In this document: positions 27,727 through 37,552 of the stretch, one piece after another
Numbering within the stretch: the stretch's first letter is position 1
Layout of the letters: each line of letters starts with the position of its first letter
Source of the DNA: Hymenobacter psoromatis
Lineage (GTDB): Bacteria; Bacteroidota; Bacteroidia; Cytophagales; Hymenobacteraceae
Direction of reading: 5' to 3'
Assembly: GCF_020012125.1 (NCBI RefSeq)
Contig: NZ_JAIFAG010000001.1
Location: 2,790,001-2,854,000 of the forward strand
DNA length: 64,000 nt
Translations under genes and position numbers: made by a program
Notes under the pieces: generated by a model
Database searches by the model: none
The model's input: the letters and a program-made list of their open reading frames with translations, nothing else
What the model was told of the DNA's origin: nothing

Positions 27727-28746
27727 TTAGGCCGCGCCAGCCACCGTGCTACCCACCCCAACCGCCGCGTGGTTGCTACGCACCTGCTCCAGCAGCGCCC
27801 GCTGAGCGGCGACAACGTTGGCCGCCTGCCCGGCCCAGATTTCCAGGGCTGGCTGTTGCAGCGCCCGGCCAAATGAAAAGGTGAGCGCCCACGGCAGCCG
27901 GCCGGCAAACCGCTCGTGCATGGCGGCCAGGTGGCGCGTGGCGGCTTCGGGCGACTGCCCGCCCGATAAAAAGGCCACGCCCGGCACGGCCGCCGGCACC
28001 GTGCGCAGCAGGCAGGCCACGGTAGCGTCGGCGACTTGCGCGGTGGTGGCCTGCTGGGGGCAGTCGGCCCCGGCGAGCACCATGCTGGGCTTTAGCAGCA
28101 TGCCTTCCAGGGCCACGCCCTGGGTGCGCAATTGATTGAATACTTCGTGCAGCACTTCCTCCGTCACGGCGGCGCACCGGGCCAGGGAATGGGGACCGGT
28201 CAGCAGCACTTCGGGCTCCACGATGGGCACCAGGCCGGCCGCTTGGCACAGCGCGGCGTAGCGGGCCAGCGCGTGGGCGTTGGCCGAAATGCCGGCCCGA
28301 CTGGGCCGGTCGGGACCGATGGTGAGCACCGCCCGCCACTTGGCAAAGCGGGCTCCCAGCTGCACGTATTCGGTCAGGCGCGGGCGCAGGCCGTCGAGCC
28401 CTTCGGTTACCTGCTCGCCGGGGAAGCCGGCCAGCTCGTGCGCGCCCAAATCCACCTTGATGCCGGGGATGATGCCCGCCTGTTGCAAGATTTTCACGAA
28501 GGAAACGCCCGCCGTGGTGTGCTGCCGGATGGTTTCATCGAACAGAATAGCCCCGCTGATGCCCTCAGCCAGGCCCGGCGTGGCCACCAACAGCTCGCGG
28601 TAGGCGCGGCGGGCCTCCACAGTTTGCGGGATGCCCGTCGCGGCGAAGCGGGCGTTGCAGGTGCCGGTGCTTTCGTCCATCGCCAGCAAGCCCTTGCCGG
28701 GCGCCATCAGAGCATGAGCGGTGGCAGTTAAAGTGTTTAGGTTCAT
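27727..28746 (-). CDS. Class I fructose-bisphosphate aldolase
   Basis: A 339-residue cytosolic enzyme that splits fructose 1,6-bisphosphate by a Schiff base. The class I signature VALEGMLLKPSMV holds the lysine, LLAMDESTGTC is the early active-site strand and FLSGGQSPEAAT the phosphate loop. Start 28746 (MNLNTLTATAHALMAPGKG). This is the eukaryote-like class I type, metal-independent. Downstream of the Cu-type ATPase, separated by a long palindrome at 28791-28894. Confidence 0.94.
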   Translation of the reverse strand: MNLNTLTATAHALMAPGKGLLAMDESTGTCNARFAATGIPQTVEARRAYRELLVATPGLAEGISGAILFDETIRQHTTAGVSFVKILQQAGIIPGIKVDLGAHELAGFPGEQVTEGLDGLRPRLTEYVQLGARFAKWRAVLTIGPDRPSRAGISANAHALARYAALCQAAGLVPIVEPEVLLTGPHSLARCAAVTEEVLHEVFNQLRTQGVALEGMLLKPSMVLAGADCPQQATTAQVADATVACLLRTVPAAVPGVAFLSGGQSPEAATRHLAAMHERFAGRLPWALTFSFGRALQQPALEIWAGQAANVVAAQRALLEQVRSNHAAVGVGSTVAGAA

Positions 28747-28790
28747 AAGATTAGGGTTATAAAAGCGAGGCTGTTTAAAGAATCGAAATA

Positions 28791-28894
28791 AGCCCGTCAT
28801 GCAGACCGTAGGGAAGCATCTCGCTCGCATCGTTGCTGACGATTGAGATTACTACCCCACGCGAGATGCTTCCCTACGGTCTGCATGACGGGCT
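28791..28894. repeat. Long palindrome (distant relative of family 1) upstream of the aldolase
   Basis: 34-bp perfect arms at 28791-28824 and 28861-28894 with a 36-base loop. Outer part reads GTCATGCAGACC...GGTCTGCATGAC and it shares GTCATGC and AAGCATCTC words with copies A-C, so it belongs to the same broad repeat type. It lies between two genes of the same strand, 21 bp after the Cu-ATPase stop. Confidence 0.85.
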
Positions 28895-28914
28895 TTTGGC
28901 CAGTAGCGCGCGGG

Positions 28915-30993
28915 CTACTTCAGCTCGCGGCGCAGCAGCTGCGCGTTCAGGGCCACGATGACGGTGCTCGCGCTCATGAGCACCGCGCCCATAGCCGGGC
29001 TGAGCACAAAATGCGGGTAGAGCACCCCCGCCGCCAGCGGGATGGCCACCACGTTGTAGCCCGTGGCCCAGAACAGGTTCTGCCGCATCTTCGCGTAGGT
29101 GGCCTTACCGAATTCGACCAGGTTGGTGATGTCGGTGGGCTTGCTGTTGACCAGGATGATGTCGGCGGTTTCGGCCGCGATGTCGGTGCCCGAGCCCACG
29201 GCGATGCCCACGTTGGCCTGGGCCAGGGCGGGCGCGTCGTTCACGCCGTCGCCGGTCATGGCTACAAACTGACCTTTGGCCTGCAAGTCCTTGATAATCT
29301 TTACTTTCTGGTCGGGCAGCACTTCGGCGTACACACCATTGAGGCCCAGGGTTTTGGCCACGGCGTCGGCCACCTGCTGGTTGTCGCCGGTGGCCATGTA
29401 CACCTTAATGCCCTGCTGTTGCAGGCGCTGCACGGCATCCTGGGAATCGGGGCGGATGCGGTCGGCCAGGGCGATGTAGCCGGCCATCTTATCATCAATC
29501 AGTACAAACACCACCGTTTCGGCCCCATTGCTGCTGGCGTCGGGGGGTAGGGAGATATTTTTTTCCTTCAAATAGCCGGGGCTGGCCACTACGACCGCCT
29601 TGCCGTTCACGGTGGCCGCTACCCCCTTGCCGGTCTGTGACTTGAAATCCTGAATGGCCGGCAATGTCAGGCTGCGCTTCTTGGCTTCGGCCACGATGCC
29701 CTGGGCAATGGGGTGCTGCGACTGCTGCTCCAGGGCGGCGGCGGTGCCCAGCAGGGTGGCCTCGTCGGGGCCGACGGCCAGCACCTGCACGCGCGTTACG
29801 CCGAAGGTGCCTTCGGTGAGGGTGCCGGTTTTGTCGAACACCATCGCCGTAATCTTGCGGGCTTCCTCGAAGGCCGTGCGGTTGCGGATGAGCAGGCCCT
29901 TGCGAGCCGAAATGGAGGTAGAAATGGCCACCACCAGCGGAATGGCCATGCCCAGCGCGTGCGGGCAGGCCGTAACCATCACCGTCACCATGCGCTCGAT
30001 GGCGAAGGCCGCACCCTTGCCCAGCCAGAGCCACGTGGCCAGCGTGCCCAGGCCGGCCACCAGCGAGATACCCGTGAGCCAGGCGGCGGCGCGGTCGGCC
30101 AGGGTCTGGGTTTTGGACTTGGTTTGCTGGGCCTCGGCCACCATCTTCACTACCTTGCTCAGGTAACTATCGGCCCCTTGGTGCGTGACGCGCACCGTGA
30201 GCGCGCCCGTGCCATTTAGCGAGCCGGCAATGACCTTGGCGCCCGTCTGCTTGGGGGCCGGCGTGCTCTCACCGGTCAGCATGCTTTCGTTTACGGCGCT
30301 GCTGCCGTCCGTCACCTCGCCATCGGCCGGAATACGCTCGCCGGGCTTCACCAGCACCACGTCGCCCACCACCAACGCGCTCACTTGCACGTCGTTGAGG
30401 ACGTCGCCTTTCTTCTGATGGGCCTCGGCGGGTAGCAGCTGCACCAGCAGCTCCAGCGCCCGCGAGGCCCCGGCCACCGACTTCATTTCGAGGTAGTGGC
30501 CCAACAGCATAATGTCAATCAGCGTAGCCAATTCCAGCAGCAGGTCGGTGCCCCGCAGCCAGCCCAGCAGCACCACCACGCTGTAGCCATAGGCCACCGT
30601 GATGGCCACCGCTACCAGCGACATCATGCCCGGCTGCCGGCTACGCAGCTCCCGCACCATCCCGCTGAAGAAGGGCCAGCCGCCATACACGTAAATGACC
30701 GTGGCCAGCACCAACACCAGGGGCGTGCCATAAGGCAGCACCAAGTGGTAGCCCACCAGCTGCTGGAACATCCCCGACAAGCCCACCACGGGCACCGACA
30801 GCGCCATGCATATCCAGAAGCGGCGCAGGAAGTCGGCCAGCATGGCCCCGTGGACGGGGCCGCCCATGGCGCCGTGGTCCATCTGGCAATGGTCCATCTG
30901 GCTGTGGTTCATGGGTTTAGGCGGAGGCGTTGCTGGAACTGGAGTGGGCTTCGGCGGGGCGGTTGTCGGTTCGGGTAGCATGTGGTTATCCAT
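28915..30993 (-). CDS. Heavy-metal P1B-type ATPase, CopB-like
   Basis: A 692-residue metal exporter. Instead of an HMA domain it has a His/Met-rich N-terminus (HSQMDHCQMDHGAM), eight TM helices, actuator TGES, TM6 motif CPH (VTACPHALGM), phosphorylation site FDKTGTLTEG, the P1B signature HP (SQHPIAQ), and MTGDGVNDAPAL. CPH with a His-rich N-terminus marks subgroup P1B-3, linked to Cu2+/Cu+/Ag+ export. Copper is the likely substrate. 77 bp after phosphoketolase on the same strand. No metal regulator lies nearby, which is unusual for copper pumps. Confidence 0.92.
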   Translation of the reverse strand: MDNHMLPEPTTAPPKPTPVPATPPPKPMNHSQMDHCQMDHGAMGGPVHGAMLADFLRRFWICMALSVPVVGLSGMFQQLVGYHLVLPYGTPLVLVLATVIYVYGGWPFFSGMVRELRSRQPGMMSLVAVAITVAYGYSVVVLLGWLRGTDLLLELATLIDIMLLGHYLEMKSVAGASRALELLVQLLPAEAHQKKGDVLNDVQVSALVVGDVVLVKPGERIPADGEVTDGSSAVNESMLTGESTPAPKQTGAKVIAGSLNGTGALTVRVTHQGADSYLSKVVKMVAEAQQTKSKTQTLADRAAAWLTGISLVAGLGTLATWLWLGKGAAFAIERMVTVMVTACPHALGMAIPLVVAISTSISARKGLLIRNRTAFEEARKITAMVFDKTGTLTEGTFGVTRVQVLAVGPDEATLLGTAAALEQQSQHPIAQGIVAEAKKRSLTLPAIQDFKSQTGKGVAATVNGKAVVVASPGYLKEKNISLPPDASSNGAETVVFVLIDDKMAGYIALADRIRPDSQDAVQRLQQQGIKVYMATGDNQQVADAVAKTLGLNGVYAEVLPDQKVKIIKDLQAKGQFVAMTGDGVNDAPALAQANVGIAVGSGTDIAAETADIILVNSKPTDITNLVEFGKATYAKMRQNLFWATGYNVVAIPLAAGVLYPHFVLSPAMGAVLMSASTVIVALNAQLLRRELK

Positions 30994-31070
30994 TTGTTAA
31001 GCAGATGCTGGTTGTCGGGCAGGCCGCAGGAAGGCCGCGTCCTGCCTAACGTTCAATTACATAGCCTCCA

Positions 31071-33473
31071 CTAAGCACCCCATTTCCACTCGCGTATCTC
31101 GGGCAGGTCCTCGCCGTGAATGTCGATGTAGCGCTTGTGCTCGATGAGTTTGTCGCGCATCAGCTGCTGAAGGTAGGCTCCCTTGCTGCCGGGGTTGGGT
31201 AGGTAATCCAGCACGCTCTGCACCAGGTGGTAGCGGTCGATTCTGTTCTGCACGCGCATGTCGAAGGGCGTGGTGATGGTGCCTTCTTCGATGTAGCCCC
31301 GCACGTGCAGGTGGCGGTTGGTGCGGCGGTAGGTGAGCTGGTGCACCAGCGTGGGGTAGCCGTGGAAGCCGAAAATGATGGGGCTTTCCTTCGTGAAAAG
31401 CGAGTCGTACTCGGCTTCGTTGAGGCCGTGCGGGTGCTCGCTGGCCGATTGCAGCTTCATCAAATCGACTACGTTGATAACCCTGATTTTCAGCTCGGGC
31501 AGGTGCTCGCGCAGGATGGAGGTGGCGGCCAGCACCTCCAGCATGGGCGTGTCGCCGCAGCCGGCCAGCACCACGTCGGGCTCCGGCACCTCCTGGTCGT
31601 TGCTGGCCCACTGCCAGATGCCGATGCCGGTCGTGCAATGCACCACGGCATCATCCATCGTCAGCCACTGGGGTAGGGGGTGCTTGCCGGCCACCACCAC
31701 GTTCACGTAGTTGCGCGAGCGCAGGCAGTGGTCCATCACCGAGAGCAGGCAGTTGGCATCGGGCGGCAGGTACACCCGCACGATGTCGGCTTTTTTGTTG
31801 ATGACGTGGTTGAGAAAGCCGGGGTCCTGGTGCGTGAAGCCGTTGTGGTCCTGCTGCCACACATGCGAGGCCAGGATGTAGTTGAGCGAGGCAATGGGCC
31901 GCCGCCAGGGCAGCTCGCGCGTGACTTTCAGCCACTTGGCGTGCTGGCTGAACATGGAGTCCACGATGCGCACGAAGGCTTCGTAGCAGTTGAAGACCCC
32001 GTGCCGGCCCGTGAGCAGGTAGCCTTCGAGCCAGCCCTCGCACTGGTGCTCGCTCAGCATCCCGTCGAACACGTTGCCGACGGGGGCCAGAAACTCGTCG
32101 CCGGGCACCGTGCGGGCATCCCACTGCCGATTAGTCACGTCGAACACCGCCCCCAGCAGGTTGGAAATGGTTTCATCGGGCCCGAAAACCCGGAAATTGG
32201 GCCGCTCCTGGTTGAGCCGGATAACATCGCGCAGGAAAGGCCCGAGCACCTCCGTGTCGTGGGCCTCCACGGCCCCCGGCTTGGGCACCTGCACGGCGTA
32301 GTCGCAGAAATCGGGCATTAACAGGTCGCGCAGAAACAGGCCGCCGTTGGCGTGGGGGTTGGCTCCCATGCGGTGGAGGCCCGTGGGGGCCAGCGCGGCC
32401 AGCTCGGGCCGCAGGCGGCCGGTTTCATCAAAAAGCTCCTCGGGATGGTAGCTTTTCATCCAGGATTCCAGCTGCGCCACGTGGTCCGGGTGCTGGGCAT
32501 CGACGAGCAGCGGCACCTGGTGCGAGCGAAAAGTGCCCTCTACACGCAGGCCGTCCACTATTTTGGGGCCCGTCCAGCCCTTGGGCGAGCGCAGCACAAT
32601 CATCGGCCAGCGCGGGCGGGGGGCATCGTCGTGCAGCTGGGCCTCTTCGCGGATGCGCTGGATGTCGGCCACTACCTGGTCCATCGTGGCGGCCATGAGC
32701 TGGTGCATGGTGGCCGGGTCGTCGCCCTCCACGAAGTAGGGCACCCAGCCGCAGCCCCGCAGAAACTGGTCCAGCTCGTCGGGCTCGATGCGGGCCAGCA
32801 CGGTGGGGTTGGAAATCTTGTAGCCGTTGAGGTGCAGAATGGGCAGCACCGTACCATCGGTGCGGGCATTAAGAAACTTATTGGACTGCCAGGACGTGGC
32901 CAGCGGGCCGGTTTCGGCCTCGCCGTCCCCAATCACGCAGGCCACAATCAGCCCCGGATTATCGAACACCGCCCCGAAGGCGTGGCTGAGCGAATAGCCC
33001 AACTCGCCGCCCTCGTGAATGGAGCCCGGCGTGGTGGGGGCCACGTGGCTGGAGATACCCCCCGGCCACGAAAATTGGGTAAAAAACTTCTTCAGCCCGG
33101 CCTCGTCCTGCGTTATTTCGGGATACACCTCGGTCCAGGTGCCCTCCATATATACGTTGCCCACGATGGCCGCGCCGCCGTGCCCCGGCCCGGCCACGTA
33201 GAACATATTCAGGTCGTGCGCCTTAATAACGCGGTTCAGGTGGGCATAGATGAAGTTCTGGCCCGGCGTGGTACCCCAGTGGCCTACCACTAGCGGCTTC
33301 ACGTGCGCCAGCTTCAGCGGCTCCTTCAGCAGCGGGTTGTCGTAGAGGTATATCTGGCCCACCGACAGGTAGTTGGCGGCCCGCCAGTAGGCGTTGATGA
33401 GGTCGGCTTCGGCCGCGGGCAGCGGCGTGGCCGCCGGGCGCACGGCCGGCGGGGCGAGGGTGTTGGTTTCCAT
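31071..33473 (-). CDS. xpk: Phosphoketolase
   Basis: An 800-residue TPP-dependent enzyme that cleaves xylulose 5-phosphate and/or fructose 6-phosphate to acetyl phosphate. The N-terminal half has [11 protein letters not shown] and GPGHGGAA, and the TPP/Mg2+ motif starts with [11 protein letters not shown]. The C-terminal domain ends in PGSKGAYLQ and IREWKWG. Full family length. With acetate kinase upstream it makes ATP without the lower glycolytic pathway and without electron acceptors. Immediately upstream (33485-33625) is a fragment of a second acetate kinase. Confidence 0.95.
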   Translation of the reverse strand: METNTLAPPAVRPAATPLPAAEADLINAYWRAANYLSVGQIYLYDNPLLKEPLKLAHVKPLVVGHWGTTPGQNFIYAHLNRVIKAHDLNMFYVAGPGHGGAAIVGNVYMEGTWTEVYPEITQDEAGLKKFFTQFSWPGGISSHVAPTTPGSIHEGGELGYSLSHAFGAVFDNPGLIVACVIGDGEAETGPLATSWQSNKFLNARTDGTVLPILHLNGYKISNPTVLARIEPDELDQFLRGCGWVPYFVEGDDPATMHQLMAATMDQVVADIQRIREEAQLHDDAPRPRWPMIVLRSPKGWTGPKIVDGLRVEGTFRSHQVPLLVDAQHPDHVAQLESWMKSYHPEELFDETGRLRPELAALAPTGLHRMGANPHANGGLFLRDLLMPDFCDYAVQVPKPGAVEAHDTEVLGPFLRDVIRLNQERPNFRVFGPDETISNLLGAVFDVTNRQWDARTVPGDEFLAPVGNVFDGMLSEHQCEGWLEGYLLTGRHGVFNCYEAFVRIVDSMFSQHAKWLKVTRELPWRRPIASLNYILASHVWQQDHNGFTHQDPGFLNHVINKKADIVRVYLPPDANCLLSVMDHCLRSRNYVNVVVAGKHPLPQWLTMDDAVVHCTTGIGIWQWASNDQEVPEPDVVLAGCGDTPMLEVLAATSILREHLPELKIRVINVVDLMKLQSASEHPHGLNEAEYDSLFTKESPIIFGFHGYPTLVHQLTYRRTNRHLHVRGYIEEGTITTPFDMRVQNRIDRYHLVQSVLDYLPNPGSKGAYLQQLMRDKLIEHKRYIDIHGEDLPEIREWKWGA

Positions 33474-33484
33474 AAGTGGTTGTT

Positions 33485-33625
33485 TTAAAAGGTTCTGACT
33501 TCCCCAGTCAGCAAAAGCTGCTGGACGAGTTGCGCCATCTGGCGCTCCTCATTGGTAGGGATAATGCGGACAGTAATGCGGCTGGTAGCCGCCGAAATCA
33601 TGGCGGCACAGGTAGCACTGTGGGC
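33485..33625 (-). pseudogene. Acetate kinase 3'-terminal fragment
   Basis: Reading right to left from near 33625: SATCAAMIS, then [20 protein letters not shown] and VQQLL, ending at TAA 33485-33487. This aligns with the last 40 or so residues of the intact acetate kinase (ATHAAVIS, RVTVRIIPTDEERQIAQLV). Nothing upstream of it in the same frame belongs to the kinase: homology begins right after the SDR stop codon at 33627. Thus a duplicated end of ackA lies on the far side of the SDR gene. Confidence 0.85.
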
Positions 33626-33626
33626 C

Positions 33627-34421
33627 CTAATGGCTTTCTTTCATAAAACGGTTTGACAGGGCCAGCTTCAGCCCGCGAAACGGTATCAAACTGATACCCA
33701 AGGCAAGTAGCTTGTTTTTCCAGCCTGGTATCACGTTTACCTTACCCTGCTGCATGGCCAGGTAGCCGGCCTGGGCAACGGCGGCGGCGCTCAGCAGCTT
33801 GCCCTGCGCCTGCGACCACTTGCCCATGCCGGCCCGCGCCACAAAACCGGTGGCCGTGACGCCGGGGCTCAGCACCGTGGCCGTTACCCCGGTACCTTCC
33901 AGTTCGGCGTGCAGGGCCTCGGTGAAGTGCATCACGTAGCTCTTCGATGCGCCATACACCGCCATGTGCGGCACCGGCTGAAAGGCGGAAGTCGAGCCCA
34001 CGTTCAGGATGCGGCCCGCCCGGCGGCGAACCATATCCTTGGCTGCCAGGGTGGAGAGGATAGTAACCGCCAGCACATTGAGGGTCAGCATACTTTCGTA
34101 GGTCGTCACGTCCTCTTGCACCACGTCTTTATAGGCACCAAAGCCGGCGTTGTTGACCAGGTAATCCAGCTCCAGGCCCTGGGTCTGACACTGCTGATAC
34201 AAGGCGGCGGCCTGGCCGGCTACGCCCAGGTCGGCCGCCAGGCAGGTGACCCGAATGCGGTATTGCTGCTCGAAGTCCGCCTTGATTTCGGCGAGCTTCA
34301 CCTGGCCACGGGCCACCAGCACCAGGTCGATACCGTCCTGCGCGAAGAGCTTGGCCAGCTCGTAGCCAATGCCACTGGTAGCCCCGGTAACCAGAGCCGT
34401 TTGGGAAGCAGGAGACGCCAT
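33627..34421 (-). CDS. SDR-family oxidoreductase inserted between xpk and ackA
   Basis: A 264-residue classical SDR. TGATSGIG cofactor loop at about residues 13-20, NNAG, catalytic Ser in GSTSAFQ and YxxxK (YGASKSYVM). Start 34421 (MASPASQTALVTGAT), because 30 upstream codons overlap the ackA 3' side. Similar to DltE/YqjQ-type SDRs, with substrate unknown. It is framed on both sides by the ackA 3' end (intact copy at 34462 onward, fragment 33485-33625), so it seems to be an insertion into a former xpk-ackA pair. Confidence 0.88.
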   Translation of the reverse strand: MASPASQTALVTGATSGIGYELAKLFAQDGIDLVLVARGQVKLAEIKADFEQQYRIRVTCLAADLGVAGQAAALYQQCQTQGLELDYLVNNAGFGAYKDVVQEDVTTYESMLTLNVLAVTILSTLAAKDMVRRRAGRILNVGSTSAFQPVPHMAVYGASKSYVMHFTEALHAELEGTGVTATVLSPGVTATGFVARAGMGKWSQAQGKLLSAAAVAQAGYLAMQQGKVNVIPGWKNKLLALGISLIPFRGLKLALSNRFMKESH

Positions 34422-34461
34422 AAAAAGCTGACTAAAAGAGAGATAAATTTCTGACGGAATG

Positions 34462-35646
34462 TTATTCCGCCAACAAGTGGCTGACCAGCTGCGCAATCTG
34501 GCGCTCCTCATCGGTCGGAATAATGCGGACGGTGACGCGGCTGGCGACGCTGGAAATCACGGCGGCGTGGGTGGCGTTAAGGGCTGCGTCGAGCTCCACG
34601 CCCAGAAGCCCCAGCCCCGCGCAGATGCGGGCGCGCACCTCGGCCGCGTGTTCCCCTACCCCCCCCGCAAACACCAGCGTATCGAGGCCGCCGAGCACGG
34701 CCGCGTAGGCCCCTACCCACTTGCGAGCCTGGTAGCAAAACAGCGCCACCGCATCGGCAGCCCGCGCGTCGGTGGCCTGGGCGGCCAGCAAATCGCGCAT
34801 GTCGGAGCTGGTTTCCGACACGCCCAGCAGGCCGCTTTCGTGGTTGATGAGGTGGTTGAACTGCTGGGGCGTGAGGTGGTCGGCTTGCAGCAGGTAGGCG
34901 GCCACGCCGGGGTCGAGGTCGCCGGTGCGGGTACCCATCACCAGGCCGGCGGCGGGCGTGAAGCCCATGCTCGTATCCTGGCTCTGGCCCCCCAGCACGG
35001 CGGCCAGACTGGCCCCGCTGCCCAAGTGCGCCAGAATCACCCGGCCCCGCGCCGCCACCGGCCCCGCCTGCCGGCCCAGCTCCTCCAGCAGGTAGGCGTA
35101 GGAAATACCGTGAAACCCGTAGCGCCGCAGCCCCTGCGCCGCAAAGCGGCGCGGTAGCGGCAGCAGCTGGGCCACGCGGGGCATGTGCTGGTGAAAGGCC
35201 GTGTCGAAGCACGCCACTTGCCGCAGTTGCGGCTGGCGCGCGTGCACCGCCTCCATCAGGGCAATTTCGCCGGGCAGGTGGTCGGGGTCGTAATTCGTCA
35301 ACTGGCGCAGGTCGGCCAGCAGCGCGGGGGTCACCAGCTCGGGGGACTGGTGCGCCGGGCCGCCGTGCACTACCCGGTGCCCCACCGCCGCCAGGGTAGC
35401 AAATACGCCGTGGTGGGCCAGCCAGTCGAGTAAGAAGGTGGTGGCCGCCGCCGGGGCGGCCGCGGCCGCCGGGCTGGTGATGGGTGCCGCCGGCCCTTCG
35501 CTAAACGTGAGCTGGGTGCCGGGCAGGCCGATGCGGTCGAGGTGGCCGTGCAGCCGGCAATGCGGGGTTTCGCCCGGCTCATACACGGCAAACTTGATGC
35601 TGGACGAGCCGCCGTTGAGGACTAGAATGAGGTCAGCGGCGGCCAT
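34462..35646 (-). CDS. ackA: Acetate kinase
   Basis: A 394-residue ASKHA-fold kinase that makes ATP and acetate from acetyl phosphate. Motif 1 LVLNGGSSSIKFAVY near the N-terminus (usual form NAGSSS; here NGGSSS), GHRVVHGG (about residues 101-108), ACFDTAFH and the HLGSGAS adenosine loop, with FAGGVGEHA and the C-terminal RVTVRIIPTDEE. Works with phosphoketolase (acetyl phosphate source). No phosphotransacetylase gene is visible here. Its start is flanked upstream by a 32-bp-arm hairpin. Confidence 0.95.
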   Translation of the reverse strand: MAAADLILVLNGGSSSIKFAVYEPGETPHCRLHGHLDRIGLPGTQLTFSEGPAAPITSPAAAAAPAAATTFLLDWLAHHGVFATLAAVGHRVVHGGPAHQSPELVTPALLADLRQLTNYDPDHLPGEIALMEAVHARQPQLRQVACFDTAFHQHMPRVAQLLPLPRRFAAQGLRRYGFHGISYAYLLEELGRQAGPVAARGRVILAHLGSGASLAAVLGGQSQDTSMGFTPAAGLVMGTRTGDLDPGVAAYLLQADHLTPQQFNHLINHESGLLGVSETSSDMRDLLAAQATDARAADAVALFCYQARKWVGAYAAVLGGLDTLVFAGGVGEHAAEVRARICAGLGLLGVELDAALNATHAAVISSVASRVTVRIIPTDEERQIAQLVSHLLAE

Positions 35647-35664
35647 ATGGGAGGGGTGTTAGAA

Positions 35665-35748
35665 GTAGGGTGTGGGGCTTGCCCCCGCCCGTCGTTATAG
35701 TTCAAACGCGCCGTTCAACGACGGGCGGGGGCAAGCCCCGCACCCTAC
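35665..35748. repeat. 32-bp-arm inverted repeat between ackA and HAD gene
   Basis: Arms at 35665-35696 and 35717-35748, one mismatch, 20-base loop. Core GGGGCTTGCCCCCGCCC. The right arm covers the last bases and stop codon of the HAD gene. In the minus-strand transcript it would form a hairpin between HAD and ackA, able to attenuate or process the long operon. Confidence 0.85.
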
Positions 35749-36386
35749 ACCGGCAGGCCAAAAGCGGCCAGCTTGGTACAGGTAGAGGGATAATCGACGT
35801 GGCAAATGCCCTGGATGCCCACGCCCGCCGCCACGTCGATGAACAGCGGCTGGTCGTCCAAGTACAGCACTTGTTGAGCCGGCACCTGCGCCAAGTCAAG
35901 TGCCAGGCGGAAGATGTCAACATCAGGCTTGCTGAGGCCAACGAAGGACGAGGACACGAAAAAATCCACGAATCCGACCAGCCCGAACGTGTGAATCCGA
36001 TGCGCGTTCAGCTCGCGGCCCTCATTGCTGACCACGGCGATTTTGAGGTGGTAGCGGGCTTTGAGCTGTGGTATCAGCGCCAGCATCTCGGGGAAGGGCT
36101 GCGATTGGGCAAACATAAATTCCCGAAAATCAGCCTCGCTAAACGACCGCACCTGGTAGAAAACCACCTGCCGGAGGTAGTCGGCCAGGCTGAGCCGGCC
36201 CAGCTCGTAGGTGCTGAAAAACAGGTGGTGGCGCAGCTCCATTTCGGCCGCCTCCAGCCCGAAGGTGGTGGCCGCCAACTGCCGCGAGGCATGGCCCCAA
36301 CCGGGGCCGAGTAGCACGCCCCCAATATCCACGAAGAGCGTGGTGATGGGCAGCGCGCGCGCCGGGGAAGGTGAAGAATCAGTCAT
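35745..36386 (-). CDS. HAD-superfamily hydrolase
   Basis: A 213-residue HAD phosphatase-like protein. Motif I is TTLFVDIGGVLL (nucleophile Asp near residue 20; the second Asp of DxD is replaced by Gly, as in the haloacid dehalogenase and epoxide-hydrolase N-domain groups). Motif II is VVSNEG, motif III lysine in GLSKPDVDIF, and motif IV LYLDDQPLFIDVA. An alpha-helical cap lies between motifs I and II. Because the second Asp is missing, phosphatase activity is uncertain. In the run SDR - Lys-rich protein - HAD - ackA. Confidence 0.88.
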   Translation of the reverse strand: MTDSSPSPARALPITTLFVDIGGVLLGPGWGHASRQLAATTFGLEAAEMELRHHLFFSTYELGRLSLADYLRQVVFYQVRSFSEADFREFMFAQSQPFPEMLALIPQLKARYHLKIAVVSNEGRELNAHRIHTFGLVGFVDFFVSSSFVGLSKPDVDIFRLALDLAQVPAQQVLYLDDQPLFIDVAAGVGIQGICHVDYPSTCTKLAAFGLPV

Positions 36387-36401
36387 GGAGCGGGGCGCGG
36401 G

Positions 36402-36692
36402 CTAGCTGCTGGCGGTGGCACGGGCTTTCGGGCGGGTGGCTGGCCTAGGGGCGTGCTTGCCCACGCTGCGGGCGGTGGCTTTGTGGAGTACCGGTGGAAC
36501 GGTACTGGGGGTAGTCACTTTATCGGCCTTGGGCTGTTTGGCCAGGAGCTTGGCAAACTTCCGGGCTATTTTTTTGGCGGCGCGGGCCACGGTTTTATGC
36601 ATTCTTTTCCTGTGCTGCTCGTTCAAGCCCAGCAGGTTGGCCTGTAGGTTTTCAATCAGGATGGTTTGCAGGTGGGATTCGGATTTTTTCAT
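36402..36692 (-). CDS. Lys/Ala-rich small basic protein
   Basis: A 96-residue strongly basic protein: MKKSESHLQTILIENLQANL, then KRMHKTVARAAKKIARKFAK and a Pro/Thr/Lys-rich tail ending in RPKARATASS. The first half can form an amphipathic helix, and the second half resembles the tails of histone H1-like bacterial proteins. DNA or RNA binding is a guess from charge only. Close spacing to the SDR gene upstream (41 bp) and HAD gene downstream (15 bp) suggests one transcript. Confidence 0.6.
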   Translation of the reverse strand: MKKSESHLQTILIENLQANLLGLNEQHRKRMHKTVARAAKKIARKFAKLLAKQPKADKVTTPSTVPPVLHKATARSVGKHAPRPATRPKARATASS

Positions 36693-36733
36693 TGGAAAAG
36701 GAGGTTGGAAAAGAAGGAAGGGGTAGGGGGCGC

Positions 36734-37486
36734 TTATTTAGCCAGGTAGCCGCCATCGACGGGGTAGTAAGCACCGGTGACGAACGAGGCTTTGTCGGTG
36801 CTGAGCCAGATGACCAGCTCGGCCACCTCCTCGGAGCGGCCCAGGCGGCCGATGGGATGCATCGCCACCAGCGCCTCCTTGGTTTCGGCCGAAAAATCCC
36901 CGAGCAGCGGGGTGTCGATGTAGCCGGGACCCACGGCGTTGATGCGGATGCCCTGCGCCGCGTATTCGATGGCGGCCGTCTGGGTGAGGCCCACGATGCC
37001 GTGCTTGCCCGCCACGTAGCCCGCCAGCTTGGGCGTGCCCACCTGCCCCAGAATGGACGACATGTTGATAATCGCGCCGTGGCCCTGCTTCAGCATCACT
37101 TCCAGCTCGTATTTGAGGCAGTAGAATATGCTGTTCAGATTCACATTAATAATGTGTTGCCAGCCTTCGACCGAGTAGTCGGCGGTCAGACTCAGCTCGC
37201 CGATGATGCCGGCGTTGTTGCAGGCCACGTCGAGGGTGCCGAAGGCGGCCAAGGTGGCCTGCATCAGCTGGTGGCACTGGGCTGCGTCGCCCACGTCGGC
37301 CTTGTAGAACCGGGCGTTGGCCCCGGCAACTTGCAGCTCGGCCACTACCTGCTGGCCCTGTTTTTCGTCGATGTCCGACATCATGACGTTGGCCCCATGC
37401 TGCCCGTAGAGCAGCGCCACCGCCCGGCCGATGCCTGAGGCCGCCCCGGTAACCAGAGCCGTTTTTCCTTGCAAATCCTTGTCCAT
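36734..37486 (-). CDS. SDR-family dehydrogenase (glucose 1-dehydrogenase-like)
   Basis: A 250-residue classical SDR with TGAASGIG (residues 14-21), NNAG, catalytic Ser in NMSSILGQ and YVAGKHG (YxxxK), and C-terminal GAYYPVDGGYLAK. An aspartate after strand 2 (MMSDIDEK) points to NAD over NADP. Often labelled glucose 1-dehydrogenase or 2,5-dichloro-cyclohexadiene-diol dehydrogenase by similarity. The natural substrate is unknown. First gene after the box at 37606-37617, so probably heads the long operon through xpk to the aldolase. Confidence 0.9.
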   Translation of the reverse strand: MDKDLQGKTALVTGAASGIGRAVALLYGQHGANVMMSDIDEKQGQQVVAELQVAGANARFYKADVGDAAQCHQLMQATLAAFGTLDVACNNAGIIGELSLTADYSVEGWQHIINVNLNSIFYCLKYELEVMLKQGHGAIINMSSILGQVGTPKLAGYVAGKHGIVGLTQTAAIEYAAQGIRINAVGPGYIDTPLLGDFSAETKEALVAMHPIGRLGRSEEVAELVIWLSTDKASFVTGAYYPVDGGYLAK

Positions 37487-37552
37487 GAGGCAGGTATTTT
37501 AAGCTGCGAGAGCCCCCACTGGCCCAGTTAGGGGCAGGTGGTAAGCTGGGCA

